Shown one piece after another: positions 50,565 through 57,979 of a DNA stretch of 64,000 nucleotides. The DNA is taken from positions 15,350 through 79,349 of the forward strand of contig CAJUNA010000008.1 of assembly GCA_910587645.1 (NCBI GenBank). The letters run 5' to 3'. The position numbers and the translations under genes were made by a program. This DNA is from an uncultured Oscillospiraceae bacterium (GTDB taxonomy: Bacteria > Bacillota > Clostridia > Oscillospirales > Oscillospiraceae). The notes under the pieces are model-generated. The model searched no databases. It was not told the origin of the DNA and saw nothing but the letters and a program-made list of their open reading frames with translations. Within the stretch, counting starts at the first letter, position 1; each line of letters starts with the position of its first letter.

Positions 50565-51573
50565 TGATATCGTCCTTTCCGCCCTTCAGGATCACGATTT
50601 CGTTCTTCTCCTCCAGGTCGCGGATGACCCCGACGATCCGCTGCTGGGCGTCTTCCACGTCCTTCATACGGACGTTGGTTGTAATCTCCAAGTCGTCCCG
50701 GATACTCTCAGCCATACGGGCGGACATGTTCATAAACAGCTTGTTGGACACATCGCCGTTGGCGGACTTGAGGGCCAGCACCAAATCTCTCGGGTCGCAG
50801 TCCCGGACGAACCGCTGGACAGACCGGTCGTCCATGGTGACAATATCCTCGAACACGAACATCCGCTTGCGGATCTCGTCCGCCAGGTCTGCGTTGTTGA
50901 CGCCCAAGCGGTCGAAAATCGCCTTCTCGCTGGAACGGTCCAAATTGTTCATGATACCGGCCACATAATCGATGCCGCCCACCTTGACGTTGGAAGTGGT
51001 AAGCATGCTGGAGAACTTCTTCTCCATTTCCGCCTCGATGATCTTGATGGCGGAAGGGGAGGCGCTTTCCATGGTGGCGATAGATTCCACCACCCGCACC
51101 TGCCGCTCCGGCGGGAGCTGCTCGATAACGCCTGCGGCCTTCCCCGGATCCACATAGCTGAGGACCAGGGCGATGGTCTGGGGGCGCTCGTTTTGCAGGG
51201 CGGAGTAGAGACTCTTGACGTCCGCCTTGTCCAGGAAGGCGAATTCCCGGTTTTTCAGGCTCTTGGTAACCTTCTCCAGCAGGCTGGTGGCGGTAGCCGC
51301 GCCGAAAGCCTTCTCCAGCACGGACCGGGCGTATTCCAGGCCGCCTTCCGTAACCGCCTTCTGGGTCATACAGCTCTGGTAAAACTCGCTGAGCACGTCC
51401 TCGGTCTGCTGGGCGTCCAGCATCCCCAGCCGCGCAACCTCCAGCGTCAGCGTCTCCAGGTCGGAGGCCTCAATATGCTGGTAGATCAGAGACGCCTTAT
51501 CCGCTCCCAGAGAGACGACGACGGCGGCGGCCTTCTGGGGGCCGGTCAGCTCGGGTCTCATGACGTCAGCCAT
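50557..51573 (-). CDS. fliG: Motor switch protein FliG
   Basis: A 338-residue C-ring protein. Segments include ELTGPQKAAAVVVSLGADKAS (N-terminal, meets FliF), LSYVDPGKAAGVIEQLPPERQVRVV (middle; contains an EHPQ-like site changed to DPGK), and FVFEDIVTMDDRSVQRFVRDCDPRDLVLAL (C-terminal torque helix). The charged C-terminal helix meets MotA. It overlaps fliF by eight bases. Confidence 0.96.
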   Translation of the reverse strand: MADVMRPELTGPQKAAAVVVSLGADKASLIYQHIEASDLETLTLEVARLGMLDAQQTEDVLSEFYQSCMTQKAVTEGGLEYARSVLEKAFGAATATSLLEKVTKSLKNREFAFLDKADVKSLYSALQNERPQTIALVLSYVDPGKAAGVIEQLPPERQVRVVESIATMESASPSAIKIIEAEMEKKFSSMLTTSNVKVGGIDYVAGIMNNLDRSSEKAIFDRLGVNNADLADEIRKRMFVFEDIVTMDDRSVQRFVRDCDPRDLVLALKSANGDVSNKLFMNMSARMAESIRDDLEITTNVRMKDVEDAQQRIVGVIRDLEEKNEIVILKGGKDDIIA

Positions 51574-53227
51574 TGTCGTCGTCCCCTCCTTTCAGCCAGG
51601 TCTTGAGCATCATCGCGGCGACCTCGGGATTGTTCTGAACGAACTGCCGCACGGTCTTACGCAGCTCCATGCTCTTCTCGGTATTGATTTCCATAATATC
51701 CGCACCGGCGGTAGGCGGCGGCATAGCGCCCTCCTCGCCAGGGGCGGCCACCAGGCCAAGCTCGCCCAGCAGGCCCTCCGCGCCCATTTCGTTGAGCTGC
51801 TCTTCGATAATCCGCTGGTCTTCCTCCTCCTGCTGCTTCTTCTTCCGGCGGAGCAGAAGAACTACAATCAGGATAATAATAATGAGCAGCAGCGCCACGG
51901 CGGCAATAATCAGGATGGGCATGTTATCCGGCGTAAAGAATCCGGTCTGGGCAGGCTCATCCACCTCTTCCACCGGGAAGGGCGCCAGCAGCACGCTGAC
52001 CTTATTCTCCGGATCCTCGCCGCCGATATTGGCGGCGGTAGCCACATGGCTGCGCAGCCGGTCCTCGTCCACCCCTGCGGCCTCGTTGGCGTTGGAATTG
52101 ATGGTGACCGCCACGCTGATATCGGTAATCCTGGGAGCCAGATACTCGGTTTGCTCCAGATGGGTGTCGATCTTATTCTCCCGTTCATAGGAGCTGACCA
52201 CGCCGTCCCCGTTCTGCACATCCTGGGCAGCATTCTCTACATAAGTAGGGATGTCAGAGTTGGGCGTGGTACCCGGGACGCCGCCCACCATCTCGTATCC
52301 TTCCCGAGTCAGCGCCCAGTACCCCAGCTCCTTGCCAATCAGCCCGCCGCTCTCATAGGAGCCGTCCGGCTGATGGTAAGTCGTATCCTCAGTGTACCGC
52401 TTAATAACCTCTACGGAGACATTGGGCGACACACTGACATTCTCAGCCCCATAAATAGGGTCAAGGAGCTGTTTAATCTGACTGCGGAGCCGGTTGGTCT
52501 CCCGCTCCACCATCTGGAATTGCAGCTCCGCCGCGTCATTGGCGCTGGTCGCCCCGTCAGAGTATGTATTACCCACATTATCGGTAATAGACACGCCCTC
52601 AATGCTCAGCCCCGACCAAGCGTGGCTCACCATCCGCCGGATGCCATCGGCCTGCTCATCGGTAAGCACATACCCGCTGCGCAGGGTGAGCTGTACGGAA
52701 GCGGTCGTCTCGGTTGTCACATCCTCCAGCACATACGTCCGGTCCTCTCCCGGCGCAATGTAAACGGTAGCGTCCAGCACGCCGTCCATCGTCCGGATAC
52801 TGGTTTCCAACCGCTCCTGGGTAGCGATCTGAAAGGCGATCGCCCGCTCGGAAGTCGTAGACATAGTACCCGCGTGCTCCCAATAGGAGCCGTACAAACT
52901 GCCGTCCTTCGGGTAACCGGCCTGGGCCAGCTTCGCCAGCAGGGAGGCATATTGCTCCTCCCGCACCATGATAGAGGTGCCCTCCACCCGGTAATCGGCG
53001 ATGCCGTTATTTTGGAAATAGGTCATGATCTCGCTGGTCTCCGAAGGCGTCAGCTCCTGATACAAGACCGTATACGGCTCCTTGCCGCCGAACATGACCA
53101 CAGCCGCGATAATGGCAATCAGGATCACAGCCAGGGCGGCGGCCAGTATGATGCGCAATTTCTTGCTCATATTTTTGAAGAAGTCTTTGATTTTTTCCCA
53201 AAGACCTTTCAGCTTTGAGGTATCCAC
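51566..53227 (-). CDS. fliF: Flagellar MS-ring protein FliF
   Basis: A 553-residue MS-ring protein with two membrane helices (about 25-45 and 425-450) and the ring-building domain between (LYQELTPSETSEIMTYFQNNGI, VREEQYASLLAKLAQAGYP). The C-terminus (REFVQNNPE-type segment, VAAMMLKTWLKG) binds FliG. The GTG at 53227 is chosen because GGGGG lies nine bases before it; a TTG two codons earlier overlaps the site. Confidence 0.95.
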   Translation of the reverse strand: MDTSKLKGLWEKIKDFFKNMSKKLRIILAAALAVILIAIIAAVVMFGGKEPYTVLYQELTPSETSEIMTYFQNNGIADYRVEGTSIMVREEQYASLLAKLAQAGYPKDGSLYGSYWEHAGTMSTTSERAIAFQIATQERLETSIRTMDGVLDATVYIAPGEDRTYVLEDVTTETTASVQLTLRSGYVLTDEQADGIRRMVSHAWSGLSIEGVSITDNVGNTYSDGATSANDAAELQFQMVERETNRLRSQIKQLLDPIYGAENVSVSPNVSVEVIKRYTEDTTYHQPDGSYESGGLIGKELGYWALTREGYEMVGGVPGTTPNSDIPTYVENAAQDVQNGDGVVSSYERENKIDTHLEQTEYLAPRITDISVAVTINSNANEAAGVDEDRLRSHVATAANIGGEDPENKVSVLLAPFPVEEVDEPAQTGFFTPDNMPILIIAAVALLLIIIILIVVLLLRRKKKQQEEEDQRIIEEQLNEMGAEGLLGELGLVAAPGEEGAMPPPTAGADIMEINTEKSMELRKTVRQFVQNNPEVAAMMLKTWLKGGDDDNG

Positions 53228-53268
53228 AGGCAATTCCCCCGGCCCTTTCTATGGAATACGCACCGCGC

Positions 53269-53580
53269 TTACAGGCTGATGCGGCTGATTTCGTTATAGG
53301 CGTTCAGCGCCTTTTCCCGAAGCTGGACGAAAAGCTGCATAGAGACATCCGCCTTATACAACGCTATATTCAGCTCCGCAGGGTTGTCCAACTGCCCTGT
53401 GGACAACAGGTATTCCTTTTTTGCCACATCATCCTCGCTCTCCCGGACGTTGTTGACAAGGGACTGGAAAATATCCGCAAAAACAGAGCCTTCTGCCGCT
53501 CTTTTTTTCTCAACAGGCTGGGCTTCACGGGCGGGAAAACTTCCCCACAGCGGGGAAATCTGCTGAAAATTCATGTTCAT
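53269..53580 (-). CDS. fliE: Flagellar rod-MS-ring junction protein FliE
   Basis: A 103-residue protein: GSVFADIFQSLVNNVRESED then LDNPAELNIALYKADVSMQLFVQLREKALNAYNEISR matches FliE, with the C-terminal helix that seats on the MS ring. Length and place (flgC-fliE-fliF) are normal. ATG follows GGAGG by eight bases. Confidence 0.95.
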   Translation of the reverse strand: MNMNFQQISPLWGSFPAREAQPVEKKRAAEGSVFADIFQSLVNNVRESEDDVAKKEYLLSTGQLDNPAELNIALYKADVSMQLFVQLREKALNAYNEISRISL

Positions 53581-53644
53581 ATTTGTATCCTCCAGGTAAT
53601 CAAAACTGGTTTTCCGCCCGTGGCAACAGGCGCGTAAACATGCA

Positions 53645-53696
53645 GAATTGGGTCAGACAGTTAAGCTGTACACTCACGCCAACCTGACCCAAATTC
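53645..53696 (-). other. Structured intergenic RNA candidate between flgC and fliE
   Basis: GAATT-GGGTCAG (53645-53656) pairs with CTGACCCAAATTC (53684-53696) with one bulge; inside, ACAG-TTAA-GCTGT can form a second stem. It lies in the 125-base gap between fliE and flgC, the widest early gap in the operon, with no T-run. Confidence 0.5.
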
Positions 53697-53705
53697 TCTC
53701 TATCT

Positions 53706-54170
53706 CTATCTGCCGATCTCCAGGCCGGAACTAATCACGCCCTTGAGGACGTTGAAAGCGGTCACATCCGCCGAGTACGCCTGGCTGGCCGCCATGGCAT
53801 CGGTGATCTCCTTGACCAGATCCACGTTAGGGAGCTCCACATAGCCCTCTTCGTTGGCGTCTGGGTCGGTGGGATCATACTTCAGCTTGAAGTCCGAGGG
53901 ATCCTCCGCAATCTCCACCACGCGGACGCCCCCGCTGTTTTCAAACCCGGCGTTGCTGACCATCCCGTTCCGCGCCTGCGCCATGGCAACGCGGAAAGCA
54001 TCCCTGGTAGCGTTCTGCGCCTGGAATACCACAAGCTTCCGCCGGTAAGGGCCACCCTCCTCCGTGCGGGTTGTGTTGATATTGGTCACGTTCTCGCTGA
54101 TCACATCCAGCCGCAAATGCTGGGCTGTGATACCGGAACCGATAATATTTATGGTGCTGAGAAAAGACAT
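53706..54170 (-). CDS. flgC: Flagellar rod protein FlgC
   Basis: A 154-residue rod protein. LRLDVISENVTNINTTRTEEGGPYRRK is the N-terminal axial motif with the FlgC-type GGPYRRK, and VKEITDAMAASQAYSADVTAFNVLKGV the C-terminal one. ATG at 54170 (MSFLSTIN) is chosen with GGAG seven bases before; a GTG six bases upstream is weaker. Confidence 0.95.
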   Translation of the reverse strand: MSFLSTINIIGSGITAQHLRLDVISENVTNINTTRTEEGGPYRRKLVVFQAQNATRDAFRVAMAQARNGMVSNAGFENSGGVRVVEIAEDPSDFKLKYDPTDPDANEEGYVELPNVDLVKEITDAMAASQAYSADVTAFNVLKGVISSGLEIGR

Positions 54171-54231
54171 ACGCACTCTCCTTTATCCACTCCCGCCTCC
54201 GCCCGCAGGCGAAGGGGCGTCATTCTCTCCG

Positions 54232-54627
54232 TTACTGTCCGCGGATCGCCGTCAGCAGCCGTCCCATATCCTTGCTGATCGCCCGGTACACATGCTGGAT
54301 CTGATATGCATTGCGCACCAGCTCAATGGATTGCTCCGAGACGTTAACCCCGTTTTCATCCAGCCGCGCGGACTCGTCAGTGGCGGTGTGGACTACCGGC
54401 GCGGACGCAGCGATGGCGCTGCGCATTGCTGCCTGGGGGGACTGCCCGGTCCGGGCGGCCTGACGGATACTGGAGCGCAGGGTCTCCTCAAAGGTAACAT
54501 ATTTTGCTTTATACTCAGGCGTTTCCGCATTGCTGATATTATCCAAGATCGCCCGCTGCTTGGTCCACTGGAAATGGGCCGCTTTTTCCAGCATCATCAT
54601 GGAGTTGGATGTGAAAAAATCCGACAT
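54232..54627 (-). CDS. flgB: Flagellar rod protein FlgB
   Basis: A 131-residue rod protein, first gene of the fla/che operon. QRAILDNISNAETPEYKAKYVTFEETL is the N-terminal axial motif, and VNVSEQSIELVRNAYQIQHVYRAISKDM the C-terminal one. The ATG at 54627 has GGAGG nine bases before it. The promoter-like pair at 54780-54808 lies about 155 bases upstream. Confidence 0.95.
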   Translation of the reverse strand: MSDFFTSNSMMMLEKAAHFQWTKQRAILDNISNAETPEYKAKYVTFEETLRSSIRQAARTGQSPQAAMRSAIAASAPVVHTATDESARLDENGVNVSEQSIELVRNAYQIQHVYRAISKDMGRLLTAIRGQ

Positions 54628-54779
54628 AGCCAACGTCCTCCCATCAAATCAAAAAACTCAAAATTCTATCAATTCACGTACAAAAAACCGCCAGATTTGC
54701 GAAAAAAGCGCCGTAAATAGGGACGCCAAATACGCCCCACGTTTCACGCGCAGCAATCCTGGTCATTTAGAACGCTCTA

Positions 54780-54808
54780 ATTATACTATACTTTGCCGGG
54801 ATAAGCAA
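54780..54808 (-). promoter_or_regulatory. Sigma-A-like promoter of the fla/che operon
   Basis: On the minus strand, TTGCTT (54803-54808) and a perfect TATAAT (54780-54785) lie 17 bases apart. The following leader of about 150 bases to flgB and the AT-rich 54809-54948 stretch contain nothing else I recognise. This would drive about 28 kb of flagellar and chemotaxis genes. Confidence 0.65.
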
Positions 54809-54948
54809 GAAGAAAATCTAAAATTGTCGAATATATCCATAATTCGTCGCAGTATGGCGTTTATTTTTGCCGCATTTCCTACAATTTTTACAAATCTTTC
54901 CAAATTACCAAATACAGGCCCCCCTTAGCTTCCAAAATATCCCAACCC

Positions 54949-54999
54949 GCCGGGAAAAAGGAAACACCCACAGGCCATAATATGCGGCCTATGGGTGTT
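54949..54999 (-). terminator. Terminator after csrA
   Basis: AACACCCA-T-AGGCC pairs with GGCCT-G-TGGGTGTT (54986-54999 and 54963-54976) around a 9-base loop, followed on the minus strand by TTTCCTTTTTCCC. It ends the flgM-to-csrA operon. Confidence 0.85.
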
Positions 55000-55032
55000 C
55001 TATGACGGTGATTATAAGAAAAGTGGACAGCC

Positions 55033-55269
55033 TTATCCCAGCCCTCCCGCGTCCCGCAGGACGTCCAGCAGAGCCAGGGGGGACTCCTCTTCCCCAGCAG
55101 CTTCCCGGTTGACCTCCGCCGCGGTTTTCAGCTCGCTACGGAGGATCGGCACCTCCTTGGGTGCCTGGATAGCCAGCCTGACCCGGCCAGCCTCCACAGA
55201 CAGGACGGTGACCTCAATCTGGTCCCCGATGAGCAGGGCTTCTCCCGCCTTGCGCTGGAGAATCAGCAT
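55033..55269 (-). CDS. csrA: Carbon storage / flagellin translation regulator CsrA
   Basis: A 78-residue RNA-binding protein: MLILQRKAGEALLIGDQIEV then VLSVEAGRVRLAIQAPKEVPILR is the full CsrA core; the C-terminal 30 residues are an acidic tail. In Firmicutes CsrA represses flagellin mRNA and is held off by FliW. It overlaps fliW by seven bases, so both are made together. The flagellin target is not in the window. Confidence 0.96.
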   Translation of the reverse strand: MLILQRKAGEALLIGDQIEVTVLSVEAGRVRLAIQAPKEVPILRSELKTAAEVNREAAGEEESPLALLDVLRDAGGLG

Positions 55270-55718
55270 TGGCCCTCCCCCTTCCGGCCACCAAACTCCG
55301 AGAGGAGGTGGCGCATATGGTACTGCCCGTCATCCAGGATCACCTGCATGGCCAGCCCTTTCCGGTCATTGACCGCCACGGGGCAGCGCAGGTTGACGGT
55401 GCTTTCCGCCACCGGGCTGCGCACAACGCACAGGGCGTAGAAGCACAGGTCCTCGCTGCGCTCCACCCCCAGCGCCCGCAGTTCTTCGGCCGGCAGCACC
55501 GGCGCGTAGTCAGGCTTCAGGGAAAAGGGGTTCATCGCCACGAAGGCAAGCTGGGGCGTCTGGACGCTTTGGAAGCACAGCAAGCTCCCCCCCCCGCCCT
55601 CAAAGGGCAGCAAACAGAACTCCTTTTCCTCCTCAAACCCGAACAATCCCCGCTCAAACCGGAGCAGCTCCCCCGGCTGGCATTCCACGGCGCCGAAATA
55701 CTTAGTTTGAAGCTGCAC
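55263..55718 (-). CDS. fliW: Flagellar assembly factor FliW
   Basis: A 151-residue protein: FGAVECQPGELLRFERGLFGFEEEKEF and CFQSVQTPQLAFVAMNPFSLKPDY match FliW; LCVVRSPVAESTVNLRCPVAVNDRKGLAMQVI ends it. It binds CsrA or flagellin alternately. GTG at 55718 is six bases after AAGGAGG; the TTG six bases upstream abuts that site. It lies between the YviE-like gene and csrA. Confidence 0.95.
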   Translation of the reverse strand: MQLQTKYFGAVECQPGELLRFERGLFGFEEEKEFCLLPFEGGGGSLLCFQSVQTPQLAFVAMNPFSLKPDYAPVLPAEELRALGVERSEDLCFYALCVVRSPVAESTVNLRCPVAVNDRKGLAMQVILDDGQYHMRHLLSEFGGRKGEGQC

Positions 55719-55732
55719 GGCCAACCTCCTTG

Positions 55733-56338
55733 TCAGGCTCTCACATCCACCGGCTCATAATTAGGGTCGGCGGAGGGCGGCACATAGATCGGCCCGCCCA
55801 CGTACTTAATAATGACCTCCGGCTTCTGGGTGACCGTCAGCTCGATATCGCCGGGTGTAAACTCAAAGCTGCCCCCGCCGATTTTCCAATCGAAATTCAG
55901 CTTATCCATCTCATACCGGATGTTCATTTCCGCGGGATCCCAGGTAATTTCCGGCCCAACCTTGGGCAAGAACTGCAATCCCACGTCCTTTACGTCCTCC
56001 AGCAAGGACTGCTTGGAGAACTGGGTAATAACCTCCTCGCCCAGCTTGGTCTGCATCATCAGCTTCCCTTCCTGGGCGAAGGCGGCAGTAGCCTTATAGG
56101 ACGCCTGAATCCCCTTCTCCGCCCCCTGCTCCTGGCTGCGGGCCAGGGTCGGGGTAATAGAGTTGCGGGCTTCGAAGGTATCAATGTTCAGCCGGATAGG
56201 CCGGCTCTTGATTTGCAGGCCGCCCTTGTCCCTGGTAACTTCCATCTCGGCCGTACCCCGGGCGTATTCCAGTTTCGCGTTAGTGGTTTTCATTTCGATC
56301 TGGATAGGCACGGTAGTGATCTCAATTAACGGTTTCAT
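55733..56338 (-). CDS. YviE-like protein (DUF6470)
   Basis: A 201-residue protein: KPLIEITTVPIQIEMKTTNA, then a helix with RSQEQGAEKGIQASYKATAAFAQEGKLM, and a C-terminal GDIELTVTQKPEVIIKYVGGPIYVPPSADPNYEP. This matches the YviE family, encoded between flgL and fliW in Bacillus. Its role is unclear. It begins with ATG after GGGAG. Confidence 0.9.
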   Translation of the reverse strand: MKPLIEITTVPIQIEMKTTNAKLEYARGTAEMEVTRDKGGLQIKSRPIRLNIDTFEARNSITPTLARSQEQGAEKGIQASYKATAAFAQEGKLMMQTKLGEEVITQFSKQSLLEDVKDVGLQFLPKVGPEITWDPAEMNIRYEMDKLNFDWKIGGGSFEFTPGDIELTVTQKPEVIIKYVGGPIYVPPSADPNYEPVDVRA

Positions 56339-56413
56339 TGTGCGACGCGCGCTCCCTTCTGCTATAATCTAAGCGGCTTCCTTGCCGTAACACACAATAA
56401 CGTTTATTTGATC

Positions 56414-57952
56414 TTAGCTCATATAATCAATCAAGGACTGGCTCAAAAGCTGGGTCCCCACCTTCAGCGCGGCGCTGTAGCAGTAGTAATCCCAGGAGAA
56501 GTTGGTAATGGCATCCGCCAAATCCACATCCTCGATGGAGGAACGCTGTTCATTGAGGTAATTGACCTGCAAATCCAGCCGTTCCTGGTTCTGCTTCAGG
56601 AAGGACGCTTCCGCGCTGATATCCACGTACTTGCCGGAGGCGTACCCTTGGGCGTCCTTGAGCTTGTTCATCAGGCGCATGGCATCTTCATAGTCCTGGT
56701 CGCTGGCATAGCGCCCCTCGTCCTTCGTGCACCGGCTGTAGATTTCGCCGAGCTGCTTCATAATCATGCAGACGTTTTTCGGGTCGCCGTCCTCATCCAC
56801 ACCGAAGCCCAGCATATTGATGCCGGGAAGCGTCCTATTATAGTATGTGCCGGGAACAAGGTTCCCATTATCATCCCTAAGCAGGCCCATGCCCAAATCA
56901 ATCGGCGCTTCTTCCTCGGACATTTTCTGGAGGTGCTTCACATCACCCTGATCCAGGTAATATTCCGCCCAGGCCTTGTCATACGCGCTGGCATTTGGGT
57001 CATTCAGTATATCCCTAGCGCCCTTTGGAACACCAAAATCATCCTTCGGATCAACGTTCCATGCCGGCTCAGCATCCGGCTTCTGCGCACTATTCCCCTT
57101 ATAATAATCGACCCATGCCTGCTCCACGGTGCTCATCTGGCTATACTCCGGCGTTCCCTGATCCGGGAGGCTGTCCTTATACGCTTGCGCCAGGGAAGCG
57201 TCATCGTTTGCCACAGGATTGCCTGCCGCATTCTTCGGCACCCAATCCGGAGCCGCGCTGCTGGGCTGCGTGTTGGTCACACCCTTATAATAATCCACCC
57301 ACTCCCGTTCAGCCTCATTCTCGCTTGCAGGGATGCTGTCCTTAAACGCCTGCGCCAGCGCGGCGTTATCAGTAACATCCGCCCCCTTCTTCGGGTCAGC
57401 GGCATCCTTCGGCGCCCACTCCGGAGCCGCCGCCGGGCTTTTCACGCTTCCGGCGTTGACATTGACCCCGCGGTAGTAGAGGATCGTCCGATCCGCGTTC
57501 CACGTAAAGGGCGCATTCAGCTCATCGTCCCCGGCGAACACGAAGTCCGACCCGGACTTCGCACCGTTCATGGCATGGATCACAGACTCCGCCGTCTCAC
57601 TAAGCACCTTGCCCAGCTCATTGCGCCCGGCAGCTGTAGGGTCGTTAGCGGCATAGATGTCCGCGCTGCGCCCATCCAGGTCGGTCAGCTCATGGGTTAC
57701 CGCCCCCATGGTGGCGTAGGCGATATCAAACCGGGTCAGGGTGTCCTTATTATTCTTGGCATAGCAGGCGGTGTTGACCATGGACCGCCGCACACGCCAC
57801 GCCTGGATCGCAGATGCGGGATCCTCGGCGAAGCTGTCGAATTTCCGGTGGGTGAGCACCTTATTCCGGGAATCGGTCATATTGGCGGTAGAGTTTTGCA
57901 GGTTATAGCGGTATGTGTTCATAGCCATACCGGTCGTAATGCGCATACGCAT
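56414..57952 (-). CDS. flgL: Hook-filament junction protein FlgL with internal repeats
   Basis: A 512-residue junction protein; usual length is about 300. The flagellin-like N-terminus (YRYNLQNSTANMTDSRNKVLTHRKF) and C-terminal coiled coil (VNYLNEQRSSIEDVDLADAI) are intact. The middle (residues 174-334) carries three imperfect copies of a unit with A-P-x-W, then ALAQAFKDS, then WVDYYKG. This gives a large outer domain on the junction. ATG nine bases after GGAGG. Confidence 0.95.
   Translation of the reverse strand: MRMRITTGMAMNTYRYNLQNSTANMTDSRNKVLTHRKFDSFAEDPASAIQAWRVRRSMVNTACYAKNNKDTLTRFDIAYATMGAVTHELTDLDGRSADIYAANDPTAAGRNELGKVLSETAESVIHAMNGAKSGSDFVFAGDDELNAPFTWNADRTILYYRGVNVNAGSVKSPAAAPEWAPKDAADPKKGADVTDNAALAQAFKDSIPASENEAEREWVDYYKGVTNTQPSSAAPDWVPKNAAGNPVANDDASLAQAYKDSLPDQGTPEYSQMSTVEQAWVDYYKGNSAQKPDAEPAWNVDPKDDFGVPKGARDILNDPNASAYDKAWAEYYLDQGDVKHLQKMSEEEAPIDLGMGLLRDDNGNLVPGTYYNRTLPGINMLGFGVDEDGDPKNVCMIMKQLGEIYSRCTKDEGRYASDQDYEDAMRLMNKLKDAQGYASGKYVDISAEASFLKQNQERLDLQVNYLNEQRSSIEDVDLADAITNFSWDYYCYSAALKVGTQLLSQSLIDYMS
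56951..57433 (-). repeat. Threefold repeat in the FlgL outer domain
   Basis: Residues 174-224, 232-286 and 293-334 of FlgL share a pattern: APEW/APDW/EPAW with PK, then LAQAFKDS or a similar helix, then WVDYYKG or WAEYYLDQG. DNA here uses more AT-rich codons than the gene ends. Confidence 0.75.
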
Positions 57953-57979
57953 ATTAAAAATCCTCCTTTATTCCAATCA

